From an uncultured Prevotellaceae bacterium (GTDB lineage Bacteria; Bacteroidota; Bacteroidia; Bacteroidales; Bacteroidaceae): a DNA stretch of 37,657 nt. The notes below the pieces were generated by a model. The model did not search any database. It worked only from the letters and a program-made list of their open reading frames with translations, and was not told where the DNA came from. Location of the stretch: the NCBI GenBank assembly GCA_902774795.1, contig CACYKA010000027.1:1-37657 (forward strand), read 5' to 3'. A program made the position numbers and the translations under genes. Shown in pieces: positions 22,874 to 31,017 of this stretch. Position 1 is the first letter of the stretch, and each line of letters begins with the position of its first letter.

Positions 22874-24151
22874 ATGTTCGGCGTTCTGATAACTGCCGAC
22901 GGCAGCGTGCTGAAAGCCTATTCCGGACAGATATGCGGTAGGAGCGACTGGGAGGGCTATGTGCCGGCCGTATTCGACTACTTGCAGCCTGACGGATTTT
23001 TCAAGCGCCATGAGGCAGAGATAGTTTCCCTGCATGAGGCCGGACAACCCACACGGGAACGTTCTGCTGCCCTGCAGCGTTGGCTGTTCTCTAAGTTTAT
23101 GCTCTGCTCTCCTCAAGGTGAGCGGCGTTCTGTTCGTGATGTCTTTGCCGATTGGGCAGAGGCGAATCATTCAAAGCAGGTGGTGCCTCCGGGCGGTACA
23201 GGTGAATGCTGTGCTCCCAAACTTCTTCACTATGCCAACAGGCACAAGATGATTCCCGTTGCATTGACGGAATTCTGGTATGGTGCTTCTCCGAAGGGGG
23301 AGATACGCCATCATGGTATGACCTACCAGCCGTGTCAGGGTAAGTGTCAGCCCATTCTGCCGTTCCTCTTGGGAGGCCGTCTGCCAGAGCTGCTTGCCAG
23401 CAGACCTGCAAGTAATCCGGTGACGCAACTGAAAGTACTTTATGAAGATGAATGGCTCATTGCTGTCGATAAGCCTGCCGGAATGCTCAGTGTACCTGGC
23501 AAGCGTGACAACTACTGTGCAGAAAAAATATTGCACAGCCAGCTCTCACCTCTTACCTCTCACCTCTCACCTCTATTTTTAAAGATGGTGCATCGTCTTG
23601 ATATGGATACAAGCGGTGTGATACTTGCTGCAAAGACACCAGAGATGTATAAGGCTATGCAGCGGATGTTCTCGCTGCATGAGGAAGTGCAGAAAGAATA
23701 TGTCGCCCTGCTGTCCCCGCCATCTTCCATCAGACATCATACATCTTCCATCTTCCATCTTCCATCAGACATCGTTGCTGGCCGCATCTCCCTCCCCCTG
23801 TCAGCTGATTTTTATAACCGTCCGCGTCAGATAGTGGATTATGAAGGCGGCAAGGAGGCCGTTACGGACTATGAGTTTTTGTCTCATCAGGGTGGGGCCC
23901 TTGCTGTGAGGCTGAAGCCTCTTACTGGTCGCACACATCAGTTGCGCATCCACTGTGCCCATCCTGATGGATTGGGAATGCCGATTCTTGGTGATCCGCT
24001 TTATGGCTCGGAGCCAGCCGACCGCATGTATCTTCATGCTACAAGCCTTACTTTCGTACATCCCGTAACGGGACAGAAAGTGACGATAGAGAGCCCTTTG
24101 CCGTTTGAGGTGTATTGCACCACTCGTCATCAATGCGACGCCCCAGAATAG
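22874..24151 (+). CDS. RluA-family pseudouridine synthase with long N-terminal domain
   Basis: A protein of at least 425 residues that isomerises uridine to pseudouridine in RNA, probably rRNA or tRNA. The C-terminal half is the RluA catalytic domain: LYEDEWLIAVDKPAGMLSVPG, VHRLDMDTSGVIL with catalytic Asp243 (numbered from ATG 22874), and LKPLTGRTHQLRIH. The N-terminal 190 residues are a separate domain seen in some Bacteroidota RluA proteins (PCQGKC Cys pair). The frame stays open upstream to 22760 and the translation TPYIKEVLADIEAHAEWREEI just before the ATG looks like real protein, so the natural start may be upstream at a non-ATG codon or was lost when the array arose. Two heptamer arrays are translated around the active-site segment (LSPLTSHLSPL; SSIRHHTSSIFHLPS). 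Confidence 0.87.
   Translation: MFGVLITADGSVLKAYSGQICGRSDWEGYVPAVFDYLQPDGFFKRHEAEIVSLHEAGQPTRERSAALQRWLFSKFMLCSPQGERRSVRDVFADWAEANHSKQVVPPGGTGECCAPKLLHYANRHKMIPVALTEFWYGASPKGEIRHHGMTYQPCQGKCQPILPFLLGGRLPELLASRPASNPVTQLKVLYEDEWLIAVDKPAGMLSVPGKRDNYCAEKILHSQLSPLTSHLSPLFLKMVHRLDMDTSGVILAAKTPEMYKAMQRMFSLHEEVQKEYVALLSPPSSIRHHTSSIFHLPSDIVAGRISLPLSADFYNRPRQIVDYEGGKEAVTDYEFLSHQGGALAVRLKPLTGRTHQLRIHCAHPDGLGMPILGDPLYGSEPADRMYLHATSLTFVHPVTGQKVTIESPLPFEVYCTTRHQCDAPE
23543..23577 (+). repeat. In-frame heptamer array, CTCTCAC type, inside the pseudouridine synthase gene
   Basis: Units CTCTCAC, CTCTTAC, CTCTCAC, CTCTCAC, CTCTATT. Translated as LSPLTSH followed by LSPL, a 7-residue repeat, directly before the catalytic HRLD motif. 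Confidence 0.88.
23721..23774 (+). repeat. In-frame heptamer array, CATCTTC/CATCAGA type, inside the pseudouridine synthase gene
   Basis: Seven units: CATCTTC, CATCAGA, CATCATA, CATCTTC three times, CATCAGA, then a partial CATCG. Translated as a Ser/His/Ile/Pro-rich stretch between YVALL and GRISLPL, where most family members have only a short turn. Confidence 0.9.
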
Positions 24152-24189
24152 CATACTTCCATTGCCCACCAGGGGGCCTGTTCTTACCT

Positions 24190-25914
24190 TCAAAACCCTA
24201 TCCTCATTCGTGGCTTTGGAACCTCAATAGGTTGGATATCGTCTGCTGTCAGGGTACGTATCTCCGAGATGTCATCAGGCATGTGGTGGACGCATCTGGA
24301 GGCATGCTGTATGTATATCCGCTCCAACTGGTTGGCAACAAAACGGGCATTACCCCAAGTCTCCGGATCACGACTTTGGTAGGCACGGGTCAGTATCTGA
24401 CAGTATTTGTTCCACGCCGTGTTGGTGAAGTGATACTCATACTCGTTGATGCGCCGTTTGGTGATTTCGAGGAGTTCGTCAACGTTAAAGTCCAGGAACT
24501 CAAACTTATTAGGAAACCTCGAGTCAAGTCCGGGATTCATGGCGAGGAGCTTCTTCATGGGCTCCTTGTATCCGCACATCACGACAGCGATGTCGCGCCT
24601 GCTTTCGTCGGCAAGAATGCTCATCAGCAGTTGTATGGCGATTTTTCCTGGGTCGTGATCGTGCTTGGTGTTCAACAGGTATGCCTCGTCAATCATCAGT
24701 ACCCCGCCTTTTGCTATCTCGAGCACCTCGCGCACAGAACGCTCCTCATCACCCCACAGATTCCCGACAAAGGTGCTTCTGTCGCACACCACAACGTGTC
24801 CAGAGGATAGGGCACCAACCTCGTGGAGTAGGGCTCCGAATATCTTGCAGACTGTCGTCTTACCCGTTCCGGGACGTCCGAAGAAGACGCTGTGCAGCGA
24901 TATCTCATGCTGCTTGCTGTCAGGAAAATGTTTGCGGATAATCTTGTTGTAGGTGCTCAGCGAAACCAGTTCCTCCATGCGACGCTTTATCTCTGTGCAT
25001 CCCACCAATTTGTTGAGCTCCTCGCGAGGGTCCGTAGTACAGCGAAGAACCTCCACCTTAACATTCGTGGTGGCATTCTGCTCTATATCCACGTGAGAAG
25101 AGCTGAAAGGGGAGCTGTTGGTTTCTGTGTCCGTCGAAGAATCGTTCCCGTTATCGTCATCGTTCCCGTTGCCATGAAGGGCATCTTCAATGTCTTTACG
25201 AAATTTAGCTTTGTCCTCTTCCTCCAATTCCCGCATAAACTCGTCAAGCCTTTTCTGAAAATCGTCGTAATCCTCATCATAGTCATAGGGAACTTCCTCA
25301 TCCTCATCCTCCTCGTACCATTTGTCAATGTCCTTTTCGATTGTGTCTTCGTCTTCAGGAAAGGTGCAGCTGCAATGGAGTATGGCATCTATTATGCTTT
25401 TGCCCTTTTCTCCATGCTGTTCATTCACCTCAATCGTCCTTTTCTTGAGGAACAAGGTCCTGATATTGTCGATGATAGAGAAAGGGAATTCAATATCATA
25501 CGTGTTATCAAGCAAATCGTCACGACATACTCTGTCGGATAGCATGATGCTTTGGATTTGTACTTCTGGAGCAACGATATCAGCCCTTCTTTTGAGAAAT
25601 CTGGTGATATTGAGAACAGGCACTATGCCGTCAACATGTATTCCGCCACCTTTGCCGCTTTCATTGTCAGCCTTTTCCTGCTTAAGGGTGTATGTGTCCT
25701 TAAACAGCACGACAATCTCTTTGCCATTACAGAAGACGTAGTAGTCATTAAGCCCTGGCTCCTTATATGGTCCGAAGTTGGTAAGGTGAATGGAATAGAT
25801 ATCCTCTTGCTGTGCAAGGTTGTGCAAAAACGTCCAAATAGTTCTTCTTGTCTGTCTGCAGAAAGCGTCGAACAGACAGCTGTCAGTGTTTGTAATATCA
25901 AAAATGTTTTCCAT
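24190..25914 (-). CDS. AAA+ ATPase of the CbxX/CfqX/SpoVK family
   Basis: A 574-residue protein. The C-terminal half is an AAA+ domain of the CbxX/SpoVK type: Walker A GRPGTGKTT (about residue 345), Walker B VLMIDEAYLL (about 403), sensor region VVMCGY, and arginine-finger region GLDSRFPNKFEF (about 464). The N-terminal ~190 residues form an alpha/beta domain I do not recognise, followed by a very acidic Asp/Glu linker (about 195-225) and a Ser/Thr/Asn linker before the ATPase. Proteins of this family remodel or activate other complexes (for example Rubisco activase CbbX), but no client can be inferred here. The gene stands alone, convergent with the pseudouridine synthase, and has a long leader. 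No membrane segment is visible. Confidence 0.85.
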   Translation of the reverse strand: MENIFDITNTDSCLFDAFCRQTRRTIWTFLHNLAQQEDIYSIHLTNFGPYKEPGLNDYYVFCNGKEIVVLFKDTYTLKQEKADNESGKGGGIHVDGIVPVLNITRFLKRRADIVAPEVQIQSIMLSDRVCRDDLLDNTYDIEFPFSIIDNIRTLFLKKRTIEVNEQHGEKGKSIIDAILHCSCTFPEDEDTIEKDIDKWYEEDEDEEVPYDYDEDYDDFQKRLDEFMRELEEEDKAKFRKDIEDALHGNGNDDDNGNDSSTDTETNSSPFSSSHVDIEQNATTNVKVEVLRCTTDPREELNKLVGCTEIKRRMEELVSLSTYNKIIRKHFPDSKQHEISLHSVFFGRPGTGKTTVCKIFGALLHEVGALSSGHVVVCDRSTFVGNLWGDEERSVREVLEIAKGGVLMIDEAYLLNTKHDHDPGKIAIQLLMSILADESRRDIAVVMCGYKEPMKKLLAMNPGLDSRFPNKFEFLDFNVDELLEITKRRINEYEYHFTNTAWNKYCQILTRAYQSRDPETWGNARFVANQLERIYIQHASRCVHHMPDDISEIRTLTADDIQPIEVPKPRMRIGF

Positions 25915-26219
25915 ACAATCAAATCAAATAAAATAAATAATAGTAAAACTCTAAACTCTTAAACAAATGTTTGTATTAGAACAAAAATAGTATTTCAGAC
26001 ACCTGCTGTTACGCAAATGCCTGGGCATAAATAATAGAGTCTTCTTTCCGGATTACTCTATCACATAATCGGACAACTGTATCAATAGGTCAAAGAACGC
26101 AAAGTCAAAGTGTTAACTTCGTCTCATAACCGCTCGGCAAAACATTGTTGTCGTCAATTCTTTCATTCTTTGTAAAACAGTTTTTTTTTTGTTGATTATG
26201 TGATAGCATTTTCGCTTAT
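25915..26219 (-). other. Long 5' leader of the AAA+ gene; no gene seen
   Basis: About 300 nt between the AAA+ ATG and an upstream consensus promoter. Contents on the - strand: a 13-nt inverted pair CTATCACATAATC (26206-26194) and GATTATGTGATAG (26070-26058) that would close a 150-nt domain in the RNA; an A10 run (26190-26181); GTTCTTTGACC (26098-26088), similar to the boxA-like words in rRNA leaders; and a short CTCTTAAAC-like repeat at about 25946-25964. No convincing open reading frame of useful size is present. Confidence 0.5.
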
Positions 26220-26225
26220 CGGGTG

Positions 26226-26257
26226 CAAAGTTATATAGAATTCAGATAACTACCAAA
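26226..26257 (-). promoter_or_regulatory. Promoter of the AAA+ gene leader
   Basis: On the - strand, TTTG (26257-26254), 20-nt spacer and TAACTTTG (26233-26226). It is an exact match to the Bacteroidota TTTG-N20-TAnnTTTG form, about 310 nt upstream of the AAA+ start codon and just beyond the end of the six-gene operon. Confidence 0.68.
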
Positions 26258-26352
26258 TAAAATTCAAAAAAATTCCGCTATCCTGCACATAAACCAAAAA
26301 ATGTGCAACAAACGGTATCCGTCCGCTTGGGCGGTGAGGAGATGTCAGAAGA

Positions 26353-26368
26353 AATAGAAAATTCTATT
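26353..26368 (-). terminator. AT-rich palindrome at the end of the M20 gene
   Basis: The 16-nt perfect palindrome AATAGAAAATTCTATT abuts the M20 stop codon. A second small stem, CCGC-TTGG-GCGG, lies near 26322-26334. Either could contribute to ending the operon transcript, but both are weak. Confidence 0.3.
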
Positions 26369-27444
26369 TAGTCAAGCAGTTGGAGGTAGGTGTCGATGGC
26401 GTCCTGAATCTCGCTGATGCAGATATATTCATCGGCAGAGTGGGAGCGGGAGGATTGGCCGGGACCCAGCTTGAAGGATGGCCAGGGCATGAGAGCCTGG
26501 TCGCTGAGGGTGGGGGAGCCGAAGGGCTGCTTGCCCATGGCGATGCACTTCTGGACAAGCGGATGACTTTCAGGTATTGACGACGAACGCAGGTGGGTGG
26601 ATCGTGCAGTGAGGGTGCTCTTCAACTTGCCTTGCAGGAAGGAGAGCACCTCTTCGTTGGTATAAAACTCATTGGTACGCACATCGATGATGAAACGACA
26701 TTCATCGGGCACCACATTGTGCTGCGTGCCGCTATTGATTACAGTACACTGCATCTTGGTCTCTCCAAGCAGCGGAGAAACTTTCTCAAACCGATAGTCG
26801 CGTATGAAGAGCAGGTCGTCGAGAGCTTCGTGAATAGCATTGATGCCTTCGCCGCGTGCAGCATGCCCAGACTTGCCATGTGCTATGCCGTCAATTACCA
26901 TCAGACCACGCTCGGCAATGGCCGGTTGCATGCCGGTTGGCTCACCGACAATGGCGGTAAGACGAGAGGCGGTTTGGAATAGCGACGTTAGCTCGCTGTC
27001 GCCGATGACAGCACGTATGCCTCCGGCGCCGCTGACCTCTTCTTCACAGCTAGCAAGGAAGATGTAGTTGTGACGCGTCTGTGGAAGGCTGTCGAGATGA
27101 CGGAATACCTGCAGGAGACTTACCAGGCCTCCACCGCAGTCATTGCTGCCAAGACCATAGAGACGGTCGCCTTCAACAGTGGGTGTGAAGGGGTCGCGTG
27201 TCCATGTGCTCACGGGCTTGACGGTGTCGATATGGGCATTGAGGAGGATTGTGTCTTTTTCGTCATCCCATTTTTTGGAAATACACCACAGGTTGTTGCC
27301 TTTACGATGAGGGTTAAGACCATAGCCGGTAATCACATCGAAAAGCAAGTCGGCTGCCTTTGTCTCGTCTCGTGAGACAGATGGTATGGCGATGAGACGC
27401 TGTAGCAGGGAGACGGCTTCGTCGGTAAACTGTTGTATAGTCAT
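26368..27444 (-). CDS. M20-family metallopeptidase/deacylase (ArgE/DapE-like)
   Basis: A 358-residue zinc-dependent M20 hydrolase. It has the metal and catalytic motifs in order: LLNAHIDTV (His and Asp), GSNDCGGGL (bridging Asp), CEEEVSG (general base Glu), GEPTGM (Asp/Glu ligand region) and a C-terminal SHSADEY (His ligand). The dimerisation domain lies between (about 175-290). The closest named functions are N-acetyl- or N-succinyl-ornithine/citrulline deacylase (ArgE-like), succinyl-DAP desuccinylase and aminoacylase; I cannot choose. No signal peptide, so cytoplasmic. The start codon overlaps the TonB-receptor stop by 1 nt (TGATG), and it is the last gene of the six-gene operon rather than in an arginine cluster. 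Confidence 0.88.
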   Translation of the reverse strand: MTIQQFTDEAVSLLQRLIAIPSVSRDETKAADLLFDVITGYGLNPHRKGNNLWCISKKWDDEKDTILLNAHIDTVKPVSTWTRDPFTPTVEGDRLYGLGSNDCGGGLVSLLQVFRHLDSLPQTRHNYIFLASCEEEVSGAGGIRAVIGDSELTSLFQTASRLTAIVGEPTGMQPAIAERGLMVIDGIAHGKSGHAARGEGINAIHEALDDLLFIRDYRFEKVSPLLGETKMQCTVINSGTQHNVVPDECRFIIDVRTNEFYTNEEVLSFLQGKLKSTLTARSTHLRSSSIPESHPLVQKCIAMGKQPFGSPTLSDQALMPWPSFKLGPGQSSRSHSADEYICISEIQDAIDTYLQLLD

Positions 27445-30176
27445 CAGAATTTTACTGTAACTTTGGCAAGAAATGAGCGTCCTGCATGTGGAACACCGTC
27501 AGAAAGCATCGAGCCAATGGAATATTTGTTGTTGAAGAGGTTCTTCAGGGAAAGGTTTATGTCGAGGTATTTCCACTCGTAGTTAGCTCCTATACCTACA
27601 ACGCACTGAGGTGCAATGCGGTTCATGACGGTGGCATATTCTCCCATCACCATGGTGCGCAGCAGGTCGATGGTAGGGTAGTGGGTGGCAGTCTGGAACT
27701 GCGTTGTGCCGCGAACCCACAGAGTGCCGCCAGTGAAAAATCCGCTGCCCGTGCCGCGATAGGGTGCTCCTGCCACGGTGAGGTTGGCATGCATGGCGGG
27801 GGTGGAATAGGTCTGGGACTTGTAAACGATATAGTTCTCATGCTTCACAACGCGCTGCCATGTGGCATTGAGGTTGGCAAAGAGGTTGCGGCGCTGATAC
27901 TGTGCCGAGCCTTCAACACCGAAGAGATGCACTTTTCCCGTATTGTTGAAGATGTATGTATCGCTCAGTCCTCCTCTGGCGTAAGCCTGTGCAATAGCCG
28001 GATTGAGTACCACGAGGTCATTGAGCTGGTTGTAGAAAGTGCCCACCTCGGCACGTAAGCCTCCCTTGTGATATTCTGTGGTGAAGTTAAGGCCGTGCAT
28101 AGTCTCTGGCTTCATGTCCTCGCCGCCGCTGAAGATAGGCAGGATGCAGGCGCGGTAGAGGTATGGAGCATCGACGAAGGAATAGTTGTAGTTGCCGCGC
28201 AGAGTCCAGTTGTTGTGCAGTTTGTAAATTACGGAGAAACGCGGTGACAGCCTCTTGAGGCGCGAGCCGTTGAAGCGGCGCTTGCCGTCGTAGCGAAAAC
28301 CGGCATTCAAGATCCAGCGGGGTGAGAAGGAATGCTTTATCTGCAGATAGCCAGACAGAGACGTCTCGCTGCCCTTGCGGAAGATTGCCGATGACGACAT
28401 GTTGGTGGCAGCGGTATAATTGCCGCCCATGGTGAAGTTCTTGCCCGTCATGGAGAACTGCTCGAACTGCGCTCCCAGAATTACCGTTCCGTGTCCGAGA
28501 AGGTTATAATTGGTGAGACCCTGTGCCTGGAAACCATAGGTGTTGTTCTGCCAGTCGAGTTTCTGGTATGCTCCGTTATAATTGGCGGGTATCATTGTCA
28601 GTGCTCTCCTCAGTTGTTCACTCTCGCTGTCATCACTTGCAGGCATGAGGATTATTTTCATGACATCTGCCGTTGTCTTGCCGCGAAGGTTCTGGTCAAG
28701 CTGATCAACTATTGCCGTGGGGTCTTCTCCACGGGATGCGTAACTGAATGCTATCAGTGTTTCGAGAAGATCTACCGCATTGTCGGATATTACGGCGCTG
28801 TTGACAGAGTCGCCAAGGACGTTATAGAGTGATGTGCTCTCGAAATTAACGTATGCCGATGCCTGAACATCAATCTTGCCGAAAGAGTGGGCGTAGTCGA
28901 TGTTTATGCGGTTGTTGGAGCGCGTGATGCCTGGTGTCTCGCCGTTGACCTTGTCGTATCTGTCGTAGGTGAAATTGCGGAAGGAATTGACATCGGGGCG
29001 GGTGTCAACCGGCTGGATGCCATACATTTCCATTACTTGTTGTACGATGCCATTCACATCAGCCTGCTGCATAGTACCGACGATGACATCTTCCAGCGAG
29101 GTGAGACCATTAATCTGCAACACATTTATATAAGGTACGCGTTTGGAACGCTGCAGGTTGATGCTCAAGGTGAAGTCCTGCCAACGTCCTTTCAGGCCAA
29201 TGTCGTATGCCGGACGGCCGTCGGTAGAGTGGGAGTAGAGAATCGATTTGCTGCCGGCGATATTGTCGATTTCATTTCTGAAGCCGAGGCTATTGTACAT
29301 AGAGCCCCATCCCATGATGTCAACGACGTTGTTACCGCCTCCGACAACCAGCGAGCCGCCGAATGAACGCTGCGTGCCTGCAAGACCGCTGATGCGTGTG
29401 CCGTTGAGTTCTGCACCCTTATATGTGATAATGTTTACTACTGCTGTAAGAGCTACGTTGCCGTAAAGGGAAGATGCAGGGCCGCGAAGTACCTCTATCT
29501 GCTTAATCTTGTCGAGGTTGGAACGGAAGTCGGGAGCCTCGGCATTTGTAGAGGAACTGTTGAGGCGATGACCGTCAACCATGAAGAGTATCTTATCCTG
29601 TGTCAGTGAATATACACCATGCATGGCGATGTTGGACTCCATACCCTCGGCAAGCGTCATGCCAGGCACAAAGAGACACAATACTTCCTGCAACGTCTGG
29701 GCACCGGAGTGGCGTATCATATCATCGGTAATAAGGGTTACGGGCACAGGAGCCTCGTCCATATTCTCCGCCTGACGTGATGCCGTGGTGATGCCTGCCG
29801 ACTGATCTTTGGCTTCGCTTATGAGGTCGCGGAAACGGATGGGGTCGCTCAGCGAAGGCGTGAAGTATGGGTCGTACTTCAGCAGCAGGGCGATATTGGA
29901 ACGGGCACTCTCAAGGTCACCCTGCTCAAGTGCACAGAGTGCCAGCAGACGATAGGCGCCGGTCTTTACCATTCCCCTGGCTGAAGGCAGGAGTGCCTTA
30001 AGAGACTCCTGGCATTGCGAGAACTGACCATTGTCGTATTCTACCTGCGCCTTTCTGAAGAGGTGATCCACATCGGTAGGATTGGCCTGTGCGCTGGCTG
30101 ACAGCACAGAAAGAATTGTCAGAAACAAGGCGACTGCAACTTTGGCGTATGTATGTATAATCGAGTGTGTATTCAT
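27444..30176 (-). CDS. TonB-dependent receptor with N-terminal TPR-like domain
   Basis: A 910-residue outer-membrane receptor for energised uptake of an unknown ligand. Signal peptide about residues 1-31 (ending LSASAQA). Residues about 35-125 form a short TPR-like helical domain (VDHLFRKAQVEYDNGQFSQCQESL to YDPYFTPSLSDPIRFRDLI). This replaces the carboxypeptidase-like domain usual on SusC proteins. Then a plug (about 145-260; VPVTLITDDMIRHSG to IEVLRGPASSLYGN) and a beta barrel ending LAKVTVKF. No SusD lipoprotein is adjacent. It follows the histidine kinase by 15 nt and precedes the M20 gene with a 1-nt overlap, so it belongs to the signalling operon. Confidence 0.92.
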   Translation of the reverse strand: MNTHSIIHTYAKVAVALFLTILSVLSASAQANPTDVDHLFRKAQVEYDNGQFSQCQESLKALLPSARGMVKTGAYRLLALCALEQGDLESARSNIALLLKYDPYFTPSLSDPIRFRDLISEAKDQSAGITTASRQAENMDEAPVPVTLITDDMIRHSGAQTLQEVLCLFVPGMTLAEGMESNIAMHGVYSLTQDKILFMVDGHRLNSSSTNAEAPDFRSNLDKIKQIEVLRGPASSLYGNVALTAVVNIITYKGAELNGTRISGLAGTQRSFGGSLVVGGGNNVVDIMGWGSMYNSLGFRNEIDNIAGSKSILYSHSTDGRPAYDIGLKGRWQDFTLSINLQRSKRVPYINVLQINGLTSLEDVIVGTMQQADVNGIVQQVMEMYGIQPVDTRPDVNSFRNFTYDRYDKVNGETPGITRSNNRINIDYAHSFGKIDVQASAYVNFESTSLYNVLGDSVNSAVISDNAVDLLETLIAFSYASRGEDPTAIVDQLDQNLRGKTTADVMKIILMPASDDSESEQLRRALTMIPANYNGAYQKLDWQNNTYGFQAQGLTNYNLLGHGTVILGAQFEQFSMTGKNFTMGGNYTAATNMSSSAIFRKGSETSLSGYLQIKHSFSPRWILNAGFRYDGKRRFNGSRLKRLSPRFSVIYKLHNNWTLRGNYNYSFVDAPYLYRACILPIFSGGEDMKPETMHGLNFTTEYHKGGLRAEVGTFYNQLNDLVVLNPAIAQAYARGGLSDTYIFNNTGKVHLFGVEGSAQYQRRNLFANLNATWQRVVKHENYIVYKSQTYSTPAMHANLTVAGAPYRGTGSGFFTGGTLWVRGTTQFQTATHYPTIDLLRTMVMGEYATVMNRIAPQCVVGIGANYEWKYLDINLSLKNLFNNKYSIGSMLSDGVPHAGRSFLAKVTVKF

Positions 30177-30191
30177 CGTCTTCTGAAAAAA

Positions 30192-31007
30192 TCACTTCTC
30201 ACTTTCTACAGGAATGATGAAAGTGATGGTTGTGCCTTCTCCTTCTTTTGAGTTGACCTGTATCTCTCCCTTATGCGCGTTGACAATGATGTCGTGGGTT
30301 ATCTGCATTCCAAGTCCCGTACCTTGTCCGACAGGCTTGGTGGTGATATTCTCATGGAAGAGTTTCGCCTGCACCTCTTCTGGTATTCCAGTACCGTTGT
30401 CGGAGATGCTGATGGTCAGCTTGCCGTCGTTGTATGACGCATGAGCCTTGATGGTAGGCTGATAATCGCTTTTCTTCTCAGCCTCCATAATTCTGCGTTC
30501 GTTGACGGCATAGGCGGCATTGTTCATGACATTGAGAATGGCACGCGAGAGGTCCTGCGGTATCACCATGAGGCGCGGCATATTCTCCTGGAAGTCTTCG
30601 ATGATGCTGACATTGAACGACTTGTCATTGGCCCTTTTCGCATGGTATGAGAGCCATACATATTCATGCACGAGATGAGGAATGTCGGTGGGCAGATGCT
30701 CGCCTTCATTACCGCGAGAAATAAGCAGTATTCCCTGTATGATGCTTATGGCACGCTCGCCGTGTTCACGAATCTTCTGCATATTGACGGACAGGTCGTC
30801 AGCAATGTCCTGTATTTCAGCGGCATCGTCGGGGTTGAGGTCGTCGGCAACTTCAAGTATGATGTCTTTGAGGTCCTGCAGGAGCTTGTCGGACATCTTC
30901 GAGAAATTGATAACGAAATTCAGGGGATTCTGTATTTCGTGTGCTATACCAGCCGAGAGCATTCCCAGCGCAGCGAGTTTCTGCTGTTGCTTGTCTGATT
31001 CTGTCAT
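30192..31007 (-). CDS. Soluble histidine kinase without sensor domain
   Basis: A 271-residue cytoplasmic histidine kinase made only of the DHp and ATPase domains. H-box GIAHEIQNPLNF with the phospho-accepting His23; N-box ILNVMNNAAYAV; G1 ISDNGTGI; F/G2 KPVGQGTGLGMQI. No membrane segment and no PAS/GAF domain. It begins 10 nt after the membrane pseudo-kinase, whose DHp-ATPase part is clearly related, so the two may form a heteromer in which the membrane partner senses and this one phosphorylates. The likely receiver is the receiver-PP2C protein at the start of the operon. Confidence 0.9.
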   Translation of the reverse strand: MTESDKQQQKLAALGMLSAGIAHEIQNPLNFVINFSKMSDKLLQDLKDIILEVADDLNPDDAAEIQDIADDLSVNMQKIREHGERAISIIQGILLISRGNEGEHLPTDIPHLVHEYVWLSYHAKRANDKSFNVSIIEDFQENMPRLMVIPQDLSRAILNVMNNAAYAVNERRIMEAEKKSDYQPTIKAHASYNDGKLTISISDNGTGIPEEVQAKLFHENITTKPVGQGTGLGMQITHDIIVNAHKGEIQVNSKEGEGTTITFIIPVESEK

Positions 31008-31017
31008 GGTAAATGTA

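Noticed and set aside
7841-23774. Arrays as a CRISPR or CRISPR-like locus.
   Set aside because: No spacers, units are too short, units vary by locus and are scattered, and no cas genes are present.
26058-26206. Interpretation of the 13-bp inverted repeats as ends of a small insertion element (MITE).
   Set aside because: No target-site duplication next to the arms and no similarity beyond 13 bp; kept only as an alternative to a leader RNA helix.
26368-27444. Naming the M20 gene argE or dapE.
   Set aside because: All catalytic motifs fit several M20 subfamilies and the neighbours are not arginine or lysine biosynthesis genes.
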